A DNA stretch of 64,000 bases from Alphaproteobacteria bacterium (GCA_021775805.1 JAJFHD010000012.1:1-64000), one strand, 5' to 3'. Shown: positions 51,138 through 61,265, numbered from the stretch's first letter. Translations and numbers: made by a program. Notes: generated by a model from the sequence alone, not told the origin.

Positions 51138-52373
51138 TTATCTCGCAAGGATGATGTTGCCGCCAACCTGTCCCAGTCCGTCAGGAACCGGAATATCCGT
51201 TGCGGAGTAGTCTGCGTTGATAATAAGATTTGTTTGTTGTCCGACAAGGAGTTTGCGGACAACGATCGCCGTATAGGCCGATCCGCCAGCTATTTCTTGT
51301 TTGGCATCAACGATGAGAATGGCATTGGGCATGTAGATTGTTCCCAGCAGGACTTCAGCTTTGTAGCTCCGGATACGGTGCTGTTTTAGCGGCGTGTCGT
51401 TTCTGTCTTCAAAGAACAGCAACCCGGCCATTTCACCGTCCTTTGGTGCCGTGAGGTGCATTGCCGTTTCCTTGCCGACACGGAATGTCGACTTGTCGCC
51501 GGTCAGGTAGAATCCCACGTTTTCACCGTAGAGCGAGGCCTTTTTGCTGGCTGTGAACTGTCCGTCCTTGATGACATAGATGCCAGGTTCAAATGTAACG
51601 TCAGCTGCGTTCAGTAGTTTGAGCCCGCCGCAATATACGCCGGGATAAAGTGTGTGGGCGCCGGCTTTGACCTTGAATCCTTTATGGTTGCATCCACCAT
51701 AAGTCGGTGGCGGTCGGTCTGCGAGCGGGTCGGGGATTGCCGGGCAGTCGGTTAATGCCTCTGGCTCATAATTGCCGGTGGGACCGCCAACCCCGCCTGC
51801 CGAGCAGACCATTTCGGCCTCTATAAGCGCTGCACCTATTACGGTTACTCCACTGGAACTTGTTGAGTTGGAGTAGACGGCACAGTTGTTGGCGGTCACA
51901 GTTCCATTGTCTGTAAGAGACACCGTGCTCGCTGCATATTTGTCCAGGGCGATGACGCAGACCCGCCCGGCTTCGCCGCTGTTTATCTGGGCGCGGGCGG
52001 TGACTTTTATGGCGGGCGGGTGCGAGACAAAAAGTGACGAAAAGTAAGTCTTCCCAATTTGGGCGAGTGTCACATCGACGGCGCCTATGCCAGGAAGCAA
52101 CTTCGTGGAGATCCTTGTTCGCGAATCTCCCTTCCTTGTATGCGCCTTAATGATGGCGGCGGCGACGGACTTGACCTGATCGGCGTCTGAATTCACGAGA
52201 TAGAGTTCGTTGGCTGCGGCGAGGGCAGCGGCATCCGCGGTATCTTGCAAGCGCCGCTGTTGGGATGTCCAAGAAGAATAGTCGACCGATAGTCCCAGCG
52301 CCCCGATAAGGACAGGGAACAGGAGCCCGAAGATCATCGCGACGTTGCCGCGCTCGTCCTTGCGAAATTGCAT
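51138..52373 (-). CDS. TadE/TadG-like pilus assembly protein
   Basis: Protein of 411 residues with the TadE/G N-terminus: DERGNVAMIFGLLFPVLIGA (membrane helix), followed by VDYSSWTSQQRRLQDTADAA. The long C-terminal part is a secreted, Cys-containing beta-rich region (for example CVIALDKYAASTVSL, YGGCNHKGFKV) with no von Willebrand domain visible, so it is a short TadG-like protein. No other tad genes are adjacent, which makes it an isolated copy. Confidence 0.85.
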   Translation of the reverse strand: MQFRKDERGNVAMIFGLLFPVLIGALGLSVDYSSWTSQQRRLQDTADAAALAAANELYLVNSDADQVKSVAAAIIKAHTRKGDSRTRISTKLLPGIGAVDVTLAQIGKTYFSSLFVSHPPAIKVTARAQINSGEAGRVCVIALDKYAASTVSLTDNGTVTANNCAVYSNSTSSSGVTVIGAALIEAEMVCSAGGVGGPTGNYEPEALTDCPAIPDPLADRPPPTYGGCNHKGFKVKAGAHTLYPGVYCGGLKLLNAADVTFEPGIYVIKDGQFTASKKASLYGENVGFYLTGDKSTFRVGKETAMHLTAPKDGEMAGLLFFEDRNDTPLKQHRIRSYKAEVLLGTIYMPNAILIVDAKQEIAGGSAYTAIVVRKLLVGQQTNLIINADYSATDIPVPDGLGQVGGNIILAR

Positions 52374-52681
52374 TGCCTGTTGCCTCCAGCCGAACCTCGT
52401 TGCCCCGCAGTTTCGGCACTGTGGGTGGAGACTAACGCGGATAGATTAAATTTCAGTCAAATGAGATGGTAAACTGGTGGGTTGTTTTGGCGGTTCTGTT
52501 CATGTGTTGTTATCCATGAACCTGCCTTGTTCGTGCCAGACACGAACGCCTCCTGAACCGGCAACGTTTGAGGTCCTCATTGTCGGTGCACGAGGATGAG
52601 AGCTTTCGAGGAGGAAAGCTTCTTCTTCAGAGATGCAGTGGAAATCCGGGGGTCCACTTGCACTGCGGGCACGCCGTGCGG

Positions 52682-52840
52682 TCAACTGTCTGAGCGGCGG
52701 TCACTGCCGGATCTCTGATCGGCGACTACCCGGCGTTCTCCAATGTCACGCTGTTCAGTCTCCTGGCGTGTGTCGATGCCTGACCGTCGTTCAGTGTCGG
52801 TGCGCCGGTCCGAATTGGTCTGCCTTTTGTCGATTGTCAT
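52682..52840 (-). CDS. Small Asp-Arg-rich protein (52 aa) with DRR repeats
   Basis: Short gene of 52 codons before the stop, with GAGGAGGAAAG 4-5 nt before the ATG at 52840, a strong Shine-Dalgarno match. The protein contains SDRRTDTERRSGIDTRQ, RDIGERR and SGSDRRSDS: a repeating D/E-R-R-S/T pattern, with no hydrophobic segment, so it is probably unstructured. Similar DRR-rich small proteins occur beside signalling genes in alphaproteobacteria, but I know of no function. It lies between the histidine kinase (52912-54114) and the TadG-like gene, both on the same strand. The gap 52374-52681 holds nothing else I can support. Confidence 0.6.
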   Translation of the reverse strand: MTIDKRQTNSDRRTDTERRSGIDTRQETEQRDIGERRVVADQRSGSDRRSDS

Positions 52841-52911
52841 ATTCTTTCCTCCTCGCGTTAGATGGCCTGTGGATGTTCATTCATGCACAGCACGTCGCTG
52901 CCCTTAGTCTG

Positions 52912-54114
52912 TTATCCGACAAGTTGGTGTGTCGTGCGTTGGGTAACCCTTGAATTCGGGAAGTTTATCGACGCTGTGGTTCCAGCCTCCTGCGATGACT
53001 GGATTGTAAGGTGGCCGCCGTGCAATTCCGCGATGGCCTTGGATATGGCGAGCCCCAGTCCGGCGCCTTCAGACGAGCGGATGAGAGGGTTTTCGGCCTG
53101 GGCGAAAGGTTTCAGATAGCTGTCGATGGCAGTCTGATCCATCCCCACTCCATGGTCGCGGACGACAAATGAGGCCGCGCCGTCAGGTTCACGCATTGCG
53201 GTCACGGTCACATCGGTGTCTTCGGGCGAGAATTTGACGGCATTTGAAACCAGATTGGCGATGGCATAGGTGACCAGGCGGCTGTCACACTGGACCCGTG
53301 CTTCATCAATGCCTGTGTCGTCGAAATGAACCGAGATCTCACGCCGGGAAATTTCATTGGGCAGTCTGACCAGAGTTCGCTCAATCAGCTTTTCGGGCGT
53401 GTAGCGTTCTTCTTCCATGGCGACATTGCCGCTGAGCAGTCGTGACAACATCATCATGTCGCCCAGGGTCGAGAGCAGTTGATGGCCGGCGTCGGCGATC
53501 GAGTCGACGAATTCGTGCATGTTGGGATCTTGGGCGTGGGCATCGAGTTTCTGTTGGACTACCTCGGCAAACCCGATGATCTGGTGGAGTGGCGTTCGCA
53601 GTTCATGTCCCATGACCTTGATCAGGTTGTCCTTCATCCGGTCTGCGCCTTCGGCGACTTCGCGGGCGGTGCGCAGCTCCTCTTCGGTGTGGCTTGCCTT
53701 GAGGGTGCTGCGGACCTGATGACCGAGCAGGTCCCAATTGACGGGTTTTGTCAGATATGATGTGGCGCCAACCGAATAGGCTTTATTGATGGCTCTCGGG
53801 TCGGTATCGCTTGTGAGGACAATGATGGGAAGATGGCGGGTAGAGGCATTATCTCTTATGCGCTCGATCAAGGTAAACCCGTCGATGTGGGGAAGCTTGA
53901 GGTCAAAGATCACAAGACTGTAACTCTGGGTCTGGATTTTCTTCCAGGCGTCCTCGCCACTGGCCACCTCGACAACATCATGGCCATCGCCCGACAGTTT
54001 GGCGGCTCCAAGCGAGCGAAATTTCGGATCGTCGTCGACAAGCAGGATCCGCGCGGCCGCCTTGTCAGGTGCCCTCGAGATTACCGCTGTCCGGTTATCG
54101 TGTCGTAAAGTCAT
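52912..54114 (-). CDS. Response regulator-histidine kinase hybrid (REC-HisKA-HATPase)
   Basis: Cytosolic protein of 400 residues: an N-terminal receiver (RILLVDDDPKF; phospho-acceptor Asp71 in VIFDLKLPHIDG), a coiled linker, HisKA with His170 in VMGHELRTPLHQI, and an HATPase domain (YAIANLVSNAVKFSPED, DHGVGMDQTAI, GAGLGLAISKAI). The receiver being N-terminal marks it as an RpfC- or CpdR-like type that receives a phosphate rather than a membrane sensor. Starts at 54156 (GTG) and 54135 are also possible. It is divergent from the large hybrid kinase. Confidence 0.9.
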   Translation of the reverse strand: MTLRHDNRTAVISRAPDKAAARILLVDDDPKFRSLGAAKLSGDGHDVVEVASGEDAWKKIQTQSYSLVIFDLKLPHIDGFTLIERIRDNASTRHLPIIVLTSDTDPRAINKAYSVGATSYLTKPVNWDLLGHQVRSTLKASHTEEELRTAREVAEGADRMKDNLIKVMGHELRTPLHQIIGFAEVVQQKLDAHAQDPNMHEFVDSIADAGHQLLSTLGDMMMLSRLLSGNVAMEEERYTPEKLIERTLVRLPNEISRREISVHFDDTGIDEARVQCDSRLVTYAIANLVSNAVKFSPEDTDVTVTAMREPDGAASFVVRDHGVGMDQTAIDSYLKPFAQAENPLIRSSEGAGLGLAISKAIAELHGGHLTIQSSQEAGTTASINFPNSRVTQRTTHQLVG

Positions 54115-54280
54115 TTCAGTCTCAGCCCGCAGCATATGTGCAGTCTGTATTGTCACACATGAGGCCTAAAACTTCGGTTTATGGAGTGTCTAAAATTGTC
54201 GATATCTCTTCACCGGTCCCTTAACCCGCACCGGCTAGAATGATTCGCAGGACGATTTTGCAGAGAATGCCGAGGGACCG

Positions 54281-57037
54281 GTGAGGGGATTCAGAACATC
54301 AATTCAGGGAAAACTTGTCGCCTTGGTGACCAGTGCCATCCTGTTGTCGATCGTCGTCACCAGTGTCGCGTCGGCGTGGCGCGAAACGTTGCGCTATTCC
54401 GACGCAAAGAGAACCGAACTCGAAGGCATGGCGCATGCGTTTTCTGCCGGCGTGGCGGAACCGCTGGCTAATGGTAACCGGACCGGCGTCCTGCGGACGC
54501 TGCGGGCTGTTGGCCGAATCCCCGGCATCGTTCACGCGCAGGTTCGCGACAACCGGAACCTGGTGTTCGCGGAACTTGGCGGTGGCGTCTCCCTGGCAGA
54601 TTCAAATCGGTCGATGTTCGGCGGTGCCGGAGATTCTCCGGTCGGTCTGCTGCTCGGTCGCAATGTTCTGGTCGATGCCAAGATTGTCAAAGGTGGTGAA
54701 AAGATCGGCACCATACGGCTGTTCGCAGACACATCCGACCTTAAAACCAGATTGCTCAGCGGGCTGTGGGATACGTTGGTTGTAGGACTCGTCGCACTGG
54801 CGTTGGGGTCAATATTCGCTGTTCGCCTGCAACGGGGTATTACCGCGCCGATCAAGAAATTGACCGAAGCGATGACCGGTGTGCGCGAGACCCATGATTT
54901 CAGCCGCACGGTTGAAAAGCAGACACATGACGAAACCGGAATTCTGGTGGATTCGTTCAACGACATGCTGGGCCAGATCCGCGACAGGGACAACCGGATT
55001 TCCAGGCACCGCGACCATCTGGAATCGGAAGTCGAGCAAAGAACACACGACCTTAGCGTGGCAAAAGACGAAGCGGTGTCCGCCAACATGGCGAAGTCGG
55101 AGTTCCTGGCCACCATGAGCCATGAAATCCGGACTCCGATGAACGGCATGCTGGTGATGTCTGAACTGCTGGCGTCGGCGGAGTTGCCGCCACGCCATCA
55201 GCGCTACGCCAAAGTCATCATGCGCTCGGGACAGAGCCTGTTGTCGATCATCAACGACATTCTGGACTTTTCGAAGATCGAGTCGGGCAAGCTTGACCTT
55301 GAAAAAGTCAACGTCAGGACGTCCGATGTCCTGGATGACGTGCTCAATCTGTTCTGGGAACGGGCCTCGAGCAAGGGCGTCGACCTGTCGGGCGTCGTTG
55401 AACCCGATGTTCCAATCGAATTCGAGGGCGATCCCGTCAGGATCAATCAGGTGCTGAGCAATCTGGTCAACAATGCGCTGAAGTTTACCGAAACAGGCCA
55501 CGTGTTCGTCTCGATTGCGCGGGCACGGGACCTGAACCAGGACGGACTCCGGTTCACCGTCAAGGATACCGGTGTCGGCATCGCCCAGGACAAGCTGGCA
55601 ACCGTGTTTGAGTCCTTTTCACAGGCCGATCAGTCGACCACGCGGAAGTACGGCGGCACCGGTCTCGGCCTGGCGATCTGCCGGCGGCTTGTGGATGTCA
55701 TGGGCGGCGAGATCGGAGTAAGCAGCAAGCCTGGAGAGGGCTCCGAGTTTGGCTTTACCCTGGCGGCACGCACTTTGACGCCATCGCGGTCACCCGATCT
55801 GAGTGACAGCCGGATCTACAAGAGAACCGTCATCGCCACACAGGGTGACGCGACCCGTATGTCGCTTGCCCGCTATTTTGGATCGGCCGGCCTGCCGGTC
55901 GAACTCGTGGCGCCGGACGATCTTTCAACGATCAGAATGAACAACACGGACCTGGTCATTGCCGATGCAACGGCGATCGCCGCTTTGCCGCCGTGCACTT
56001 CGTCGCCGGCGCTTGCGTGCCCGACCGGTGTCGTCTGCCTGTCGCAATTGGGAGACACGGTTGCCGATACATTGCTTGCCGAGGAACGGGTGCAGAACAT
56101 GATCATGCTGCCGGTTTCGCGGGCAGCCGTGCTTGATCTGCTGACTCAGGTCGAACAGGGCGCTTTGGTTGCAACGCAAAATACCGGACGCAGCGGCCGT
56201 CATGGCGAGGAACTGCCCCAGTTGGAAGGCGTACACGTGTTGGTGGCAGATGACAGCCCGATCAACCGCGAAGTGATCATCGAAGCCTTGTCACGTCTCA
56301 AGGTCACGGTCCGGACGGTGGCCGACGGCCGCGAAGCGCTGGAGGCCGTCAGGGAAGACGATTTCGATCTGGTGTTCATGGACTGCAGCATGCCGGAGAT
56401 GGACGGTTTCGAGGCAACCCGGGCGATCCGCCAGCTGGAAGCCGGCCGCGGGGCGGACCGTATGCCGATCGTGGCCCTGACAGCTCACATTGCCGGCGGT
56501 CATGCGGATGAATGGCGCCGTTCCGGCATGGACGACTACATGACAAAACCGTTCACCATCAAGTCGCTGGCAGCGTGTTTTGAGAAATGGATAGGCGACC
56601 GGGCAAATCGTCCTCCCGAAACCGCCGTGACAGGCGCGCCGGAACCGGCGAAAGGGGAACTTCCGATCATCGACTCGGCGATTCTTGACAGCATCGGTGC
56701 GATCGACTCTTCGGAATCGTCTGAACTCATCGATCGGATATTCGGCCTCTATGAAGTTCATGCGCCCGAGGCCATTAGACAGATCAGACAGCAGGCAGAA
56801 GGCGGGCATGGTATTGCGTTGGCCGATGCCGCACATGCGCTGAAGTCGCTGAGTTTCAGTGTGGGCGCGCAAAGAGTGGCGCAGGCGTGCGGTGTTCTTG
56901 AAGAAAGGGCGCGGACGGAGAGTTCCGAAGACTTTAGGCGGGACCTAGAACTGGTGGACGAAGAGCTGGCGCGCGCGCTGACGCAGATAGCCACCCTGAA
57001 ATCACCTGCCGACGGCAACGTTGCGGTTGAGGCCTGA
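54281..57037 (+). CDS. BarA-like hybrid sensor kinase (HAMP-HisKA-HATPase-REC-Hpt)
   Basis: Membrane sensor of 918 residues. Two transmembrane segments (about 8-30 and 155-178) bracket a periplasmic domain, followed by HAMP, HisKA (His281 in [11 protein letters not shown]), HATPase ([13 protein letters not shown]), a degenerate receiver-like stretch (about 510-625), a receiver with Asp701 in [12 protein letters not shown], and an Hpt domain with His852 in [12 protein letters not shown]. This is a phosphorelay kinase of the BarA type. The start is a GTG at 54281 with GAGGGA upstream; an EAL-domain response regulator follows 101 nt later and is the likely partner. Confidence 0.92.
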   Translation: MRGFRTSIQGKLVALVTSAILLSIVVTSVASAWRETLRYSDAKRTELEGMAHAFSAGVAEPLANGNRTGVLRTLRAVGRIPGIVHAQVRDNRNLVFAELGGGVSLADSNRSMFGGAGDSPVGLLLGRNVLVDAKIVKGGEKIGTIRLFADTSDLKTRLLSGLWDTLVVGLVALALGSIFAVRLQRGITAPIKKLTEAMTGVRETHDFSRTVEKQTHDETGILVDSFNDMLGQIRDRDNRISRHRDHLESEVEQRTHDLSVAKDEAVSANMAKSEFLATMSHEIRTPMNGMLVMSELLASAELPPRHQRYAKVIMRSGQSLLSIINDILDFSKIESGKLDLEKVNVRTSDVLDDVLNLFWERASSKGVDLSGVVEPDVPIEFEGDPVRINQVLSNLVNNALKFTETGHVFVSIARARDLNQDGLRFTVKDTGVGIAQDKLATVFESFSQADQSTTRKYGGTGLGLAICRRLVDVMGGEIGVSSKPGEGSEFGFTLAARTLTPSRSPDLSDSRIYKRTVIATQGDATRMSLARYFGSAGLPVELVAPDDLSTIRMNNTDLVIADATAIAALPPCTSSPALACPTGVVCLSQLGDTVADTLLAEERVQNMIMLPVSRAAVLDLLTQVEQGALVATQNTGRSGRHGEELPQLEGVHVLVADDSPINREVIIEALSRLKVTVRTVADGREALEAVREDDFDLVFMDCSMPEMDGFEATRAIRQLEAGRGADRMPIVALTAHIAGGHADEWRRSGMDDYMTKPFTIKSLAACFEKWIGDRANRPPETAVTGAPEPAKGELPIIDSAILDSIGAIDSSESSELIDRIFGLYEVHAPEAIRQIRQQAEGGHGIALADAAHALKSLSFSVGAQRVAQACGVLEERARTESSEDFRRDLELVDEELARALTQIATLKSPADGNVAVEA

Positions 57038-57138
57038 ACCTGGCGATTTTACCACTTGTTAGGCATGTGCGGATAACGTGACGATTGTGCTGGCGACGCG
57101 CGTGCCGTTCAGACAGTTCGCCTATATTGAGGCTGGTT

Positions 57139-58371
57139 ATGACAGATTTGCAGCATAAACCCAGGGACGTGCTGATCGTGGATGACGACCCGATCATGGC
57201 CGTCATTGCTGAAGCCTATTTCAGACGAATCGGGTCGGATGTCATTCGCACGGCGGCGAACGGACGCATAGCACTGGATCTCATCGATGAGCATGGCGAA
57301 GACGTGGACTTCATCCTTTGCGATCTGAACATGCCTGAACTCGATGGTGTGGAGTTTCTGCGTCATCTGCGTTATCGGAATTTCCCCGGCCGCATAGTCA
57401 TTTTGAGCGGCGAAAAGGGGGCCGTCGTCAGATCCGCCGGTAGTCTTGGGACTGCCCACGATCTGGATATTGTCGGTACCTTGCACAAGCCGCTGAATGT
57501 CGGGGAACTCGACCAGGTTGTCTCTCTGGCACCGAAAAAAGAGCAATCGGAAACTGAAAAAAGACCGCCTGTTAAGGTCTCCGGAGGGGACCTTGCCGTT
57601 GCAATTCAGTGCGGACACATTCAGCCATATTTCCAGCCTAAGGTAGAAGTTCGAACCAAGCATATTGTCGGCGCAGAAGCGCTGGCGCGTTGGGTGCATC
57701 CGGGTTTCGGCATCATTGGACCCGATCATTTTATCCCTGTTGCCGTGACCAACGGGTTGATCGAAGAATTGACGGACTCCATGTTGATCCAGACAATCGA
57801 TGCCTTGGCGAAATGGAGACATGCGGGTTTCTACATCAAGATATCCGTCAATCTGACGGCTCACGCTTTGCGCGACCTCGAGTTTCCCAACCGCCTTGCT
57901 TCGATGACAACCAAAGCGGGAATTCCCAGTTCATCCCTGGTTCTGGAGGTGACCGAATCCAGCCTGCTTGAAGATTCGCAGGCATCGGTGGAAACGCTGA
58001 CCCGTTTGAGAATTATGGGGTTTGACGTGTCGATTGACGATTTTGGAACCGGGTACTCCAACCTCGAGCAACTTCGCAAATTTCCGTTTTCGGAGCTGAA
58101 GATCGACCGGTCCTTTGTTAGTGAGGCGAATACGGATTCCTTTGCGAAGACCTGTGTCGAAACCAGTGTCAATCTGGGACGCGAGCTCGAAATGCGGCTG
58201 GTTGCGGAAGGCGTTGAGACCCAGGAGGGATGGGACTTTGTCGCGGCATCGGGCATCGATGAAGTGCAGGGGTTCTTTGTTGCCAAACCGATGTCTGCTG
58301 AAGACTTTACGGAATGGCTCTCGAACTATGACAACGTGTATCGGACAATGCCGGCGCAAACCGCCGGATGA
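57139..58371 (+). CDS. Response regulator with EAL phosphodiesterase domain
   Basis: Protein of 410 residues: receiver (1-125; phospho-acceptor Asp62 in FILCDLNMPELDG) followed by an EAL domain (about 160-400). The key motifs are GAEALARW (Glu180-Ala-Leu), DDFGTGYSNLEQL (DDFGTG loop 6) and MRLVAEGVET, so it is probably active c-di-GMP phosphodiesterase. It lies behind the BarA-like kinase and may be its output. I chose the ATG at 57139 (MTDLQHKP); the frame is open from 57085. Confidence 0.93.
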   Translation: MTDLQHKPRDVLIVDDDPIMAVIAEAYFRRIGSDVIRTAANGRIALDLIDEHGEDVDFILCDLNMPELDGVEFLRHLRYRNFPGRIVILSGEKGAVVRSAGSLGTAHDLDIVGTLHKPLNVGELDQVVSLAPKKEQSETEKRPPVKVSGGDLAVAIQCGHIQPYFQPKVEVRTKHIVGAEALARWVHPGFGIIGPDHFIPVAVTNGLIEELTDSMLIQTIDALAKWRHAGFYIKISVNLTAHALRDLEFPNRLASMTTKAGIPSSSLVLEVTESSLLEDSQASVETLTRLRIMGFDVSIDDFGTGYSNLEQLRKFPFSELKIDRSFVSEANTDSFAKTCVETSVNLGRELEMRLVAEGVETQEGWDFVAASGIDEVQGFFVAKPMSAEDFTEWLSNYDNVYRTMPAQTAG

Positions 58372-58614
58372 GGCCCGTTAGAGGGCGATCGATTGTTTCA
58401 GGTGCTGATCGGCAAATTGCCGGTCCCGCGATCATTCCCGACTGTTACAGAAAAATTCCGGAAGCATGACTGTAAAGCGCGACGGCGTGGCAGGCGGATG
58501 TTGCCGCATATGGTCATTAACGCTTGTGACAAATGTGTGTTGTTGTCTAAACAGGGAAGGGTGTAACGACACATGGAGCGGCAATGAGTCTGGTGAGGTG
58601 GTCGGGTATTCAAA

Positions 58615-59223
58615 ATGAGTAAGGGCGTGCGCCATGAGTTTGCGCGGTCGGTGGCCGACCTGCGGGCCCAATTGCAACTGGACGAAGAGGAGTTTGCGGA
58701 TCTGATCGGGATAACGGTCGACCATCTGCAACGGCTGGAATCCGGACGCGCCGGCGTCTCGATCAAGACACTCCAGAAGATCAACGACGCCACCGGGGCC
58801 AAACCGGTTTTGACCTTTGTGACCGGGGACCTTATTTCAGGTGAACAACCGGCGGTCCGGCGTCGTTCCGGTGGCGCAAAGAAGGTCGAGTTGCCGCGGA
58901 TCGACAATTTCGACCCTGAACCTGTGGAGACTTCAGAGGAACAGGAAGGCGAGGGACAAACGCTATCGCTCGAGCAGCGCACCCGTCTGACAGTGCATGA
59001 GTATGCGGATATATTTGCCCGGAAATCCGGGGCGGCACTGCAGGAACTCATCAGGGACATCCGACAGAACGGGCTGGTAAACCCAATTGTCATCACCATC
59101 AATTTCGAAATACTCGACGGTCGCGCACGCTATGACGCCTGCATCGCCTGTGGGGTGGAACCGCGGTTTGTGGTTTATCACGGTGACGATCCGATCGGGG
59201 TCGTCGACAGCCTGAATGCCTAG
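58615..59223 (+). CDS. HTH-ParB fusion protein
   Basis: Protein of 202 residues. An N-terminal XRE-like HTH (10-68; EFADLIGITVDHLQRLESGR) is followed by an acidic linker (about 88-123, many Glu, Gly and Pro) and a C-terminal ParB/Srx-like domain (128-200; ELIRDIRQNGLVNPIVI and EILDGRARYDAC). In typical ParB the nuclease/CTPase fold precedes the HTH; here the order is reversed. The phosphate-binding GERRFRA motif of chromosomal ParB is replaced by DGRARYDA. It is not near an origin and has no parA neighbour, so a role as a regulator or mobile-element-derived protein is plausible. Confidence 0.82.
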   Translation: MSKGVRHEFARSVADLRAQLQLDEEEFADLIGITVDHLQRLESGRAGVSIKTLQKINDATGAKPVLTFVTGDLISGEQPAVRRRSGGAKKVELPRIDNFDPEPVETSEEQEGEGQTLSLEQRTRLTVHEYADIFARKSGAALQELIRDIRQNGLVNPIVITINFEILDGRARYDACIACGVEPRFVVYHGDDPIGVVDSLNA

Positions 59224-59275
59224 ACTTGATACCTTGTGTATTTGATCTTGAGTTTGACTGTCAGGAATACGCCAT

Positions 59276-59710
59276 ATGGATTTTGCAGTACCACAGACGC
59301 TTGAGGAGTGGAACCTGGCGGGGGCTGAGTATCTCCCCGGTTTTCTCGGTATCAAGATCGAGGCGATATCGCCCGAACAGGCCGTGCTGTCGCTTGAACT
59401 GCGAAGTGCGGTGATGTCCTGGAACGGTTTTCTGCATGGCGGGACCGTGGTTGCCCTGGCCGATACCTGTTGCGGCTATGGCACTGTGAAATCGCTGCCG
59501 GAAGGCGCCACGGGATTCACCACGCTGGAACTCAAATCAAACTTCATTTCGACTGCCCGCGACGGGGTCGTCAGATGTATCGGCAAACCGGTGCACAAAG
59601 GCCGGACAACCCAGGTGTGGGATGCGCGGGTGGAGCACGGGCAGACCGGCAAACTCATGGCCGAGTTCCGCTGCACCCAGATGATTCTGTGGCCGAAAGC
59701 GTCGTCGTAG
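59276..59710 (+). CDS. PaaI-family hotdog thioesterase
   Basis: Protein of 144 residues with the hotdog fold. WNGFLHGGTVVALADTCCGYG is the catalytic signature of PaaI-like acyl-CoA thioesterases (the Asp-Thr pair lies in ADTC), followed by the strand TTLELKSNFISTARDG. The substrate is unknown. It starts 52 nt after the HTH-ParB gene but has no clear functional tie to it. Confidence 0.88.
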   Translation: MDFAVPQTLEEWNLAGAEYLPGFLGIKIEAISPEQAVLSLELRSAVMSWNGFLHGGTVVALADTCCGYGTVKSLPEGATGFTTLELKSNFISTARDGVVRCIGKPVHKGRTTQVWDARVEHGQTGKLMAEFRCTQMILWPKASS

Positions 59711-59724
59711 CCAGAGACTGGAGC

Positions 59725-60426
59725 CTAGAACCAGGGCAGCGCGAAGCCGAAGGAAACGACCAGAGTGAAGCCCGCAAGGCCTAAATTGACGACGTCGCGC
59801 AGACGCCGTTGAAACGGCGACTGGTCGACGAACAGGCAGTCCGCCCCGCGGTTCTGCCGCGACGCAAAGGCGAAGGTGATGGCCAGGTGTGCCACGATGA
59901 TGGCCGCGGCCAGTATGGCAACGCCGTCGGACGACATTCTGGCCTGGTAGACGCCGATGCCGAATATCGTGAGCCACATGATTTCGCCGGACATGCGCTG
60001 GAGAAAGTCGATGATTCGTCCGGCAGCGCCGGGCGTATAAGAAAATCTGTTGAAGAAGGACGGATGGGCCTGCGCAAACACAGCGATTTTCTCCCGAGTA
60101 TCGTCGGTGGCCCGGTTGAGGACGCCGTCCAACTGGGCAAAACACTTCAACTGCAGAAAATTGAATGCCACCATCAGGCCCAGAACCGCCGTTCCGATGA
60201 CGTCGAAGGGGATCCCCTGCCACACCACGGTTGTCAGATAAGCACCGGCAAAGTAGGCCACGACAGCGTAGAACAGGCGTGTCTGGGTGGTAATTGTGTA
60301 ACTGATCTGGTGGCGCGCGGCGGCAGCCTGTACTTCCTGCAATTCGACGACAACGGATTGTCTGGCGTCCGTGATCTCTTCGACCGGCGCGCCAACGGCG
60401 TCCGCGATTCGCTGAGCCTGCATCAT
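59725..60426 (-). CDS. Hypothetical multi-pass membrane protein (233 aa)
   Basis: Unrecognised protein of 233 residues. A hydrophilic N-terminus (MMQAQRIADAVGAPVEEI) with a helical segment (VVVELQEVQAAAARHQ) precedes membrane pairs at about 47-90 (LFYAVVAYFAGAYLTTV) and 145-185, and a final helix near the C-terminus (GLAGFTLVVSFGFALPWF). The helical N-terminus plus four or five membrane helices recalls SLATT-like proteins, but I see no diagnostic motif. Start chosen at 60426; a GTG at 60483 is possible. Confidence 0.6.
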   Translation of the reverse strand: MMQAQRIADAVGAPVEEITDARQSVVVELQEVQAAAARHQISYTITTQTRLFYAVVAYFAGAYLTTVVWQGIPFDVIGTAVLGLMVAFNFLQLKCFAQLDGVLNRATDDTREKIAVFAQAHPSFFNRFSYTPGAAGRIIDFLQRMSGEIMWLTIFGIGVYQARMSSDGVAILAAAIIVAHLAITFAFASRQNRGADCLFVDQSPFQRRLRDVVNLGLAGFTLVVSFGFALPWF

Positions 60427-60644
60427 GTCCGTACTGCCTCCCGTAACGCACTTTTGTGCAATTGTTGCGGGGCACGTTGACACAAATGGCTTAAGAACGG
60501 GTGAATCTGGGCATCCGGTGGGGGGAGACGAAAACTACACCCGCGTCAATCACGTCACGAACCGTTGGCGGCGATGCAGCAGAAATCGCCATAGTACCGG
60601 TCAGTCGCAGGATTGTAGAGCGGTTACAGAAGTCGCATCAATTG

Positions 60645-60684
60645 AAAAAGGGTCAGGCGAAAAAATCGCCTAACCCTTTGTTTT
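60645..60684 (-). terminator. Intrinsic terminator after tRNA-Pro
   Basis: On the minus strand, AAAGGGT-T-AGGCGA pairs with TCGCCT-G-ACCCTTT around a T-rich loop, followed by TTTTTC. It begins a few nucleotides after the tRNA 3' end. Confidence 0.85.
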
Positions 60685-60687
60685 AAC

Positions 60688-60764
60688 TGGTCGGAGCGGC
60701 GGGATTCGAACCCACGACCCCTTGTCCCCCAGACAAGTGCGCTACCGGGCTGCGCTACGCTCCG
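60688..60764 (-). tRNA. tRNA-Pro(GGG)
   Basis: The 77-nt gene folds into a cloverleaf. The acceptor stem CGGAGCG pairs with CGCTCCG, the 3' CCA is encoded, the T arm contains GGTTCGAATCC, and the anticodon stem CTTGT/ACAAG encloses the loop CTGGGGG with anticodon GGG. It decodes CCC proline codons. A terminator follows directly. Confidence 0.97.
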
Positions 60765-60974
60765 CCACCGGTGATCTCGAACAGTGGTTTAGGAACTTCT
60801 GGGAAGCGGTGCAAGGGGAAAATCCTGCCGGCTCTACAGTAGCCGGCGATCACGGCACCATCGCGTCGGATCAACTTTTCGAAAAACCCTAAAAATATCA
60901 CAGTCGTGCCCCATATTCAGAAGCTGTTAACCCTATCTGTACCATAGTGACATCTAAGACTACGGAGCAATAAT

Positions 60975-61172
60975 ATGAAATTTGACAGTGTGATTATATC
61001 ACTGGCCCGCTGTGGTTCTGAATCCGGGTTCATGGTTGAAATGCATGATGTCAAAGACGGCTCGGCGGAGTTTCGCCGTTGCGCAACGTCTCTGGATGTC
61101 CGCCGTCTTATTTCACCCTACGTTCGCAACGCCGAAAAGGTCACCGATCAGCTTATCGGACTTGCCGCGTAA
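60975..61172 (+). CDS. Small hypothetical protein (65 aa)
   Basis: Protein of 65 residues: MKFDSVIISLARCGSESGF, then FRRCATSLDVRRLISPYVRN. GGAG lies about 9 nt upstream of the ATG. No family is recognised. The gap between the tRNA and this gene holds a short GCCGGC hairpin (about 60829-60850) of unknown role. Confidence 0.5.
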   Translation: MKFDSVIISLARCGSESGFMVEMHDVKDGSAEFRRCATSLDVRRLISPYVRNAEKVTDQLIGLAA

Positions 61173-61265
61173 GCGATCCTGCAACAACTTCCCGCAATTG
61201 TTCCTGTGTGATGGCTATCGGAAGGCGTTGCCGGTGCACGCACCTTGTCGCTCGTACCAGATTCC

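Noticed and set aside
52633..52953. Plus-strand open frame of 106 codons
   Set aside because: Overlaps the better supported minus-strand DRR gene and the 3' end of the kinase; no Shine-Dalgarno sequence immediately upstream and no family features.
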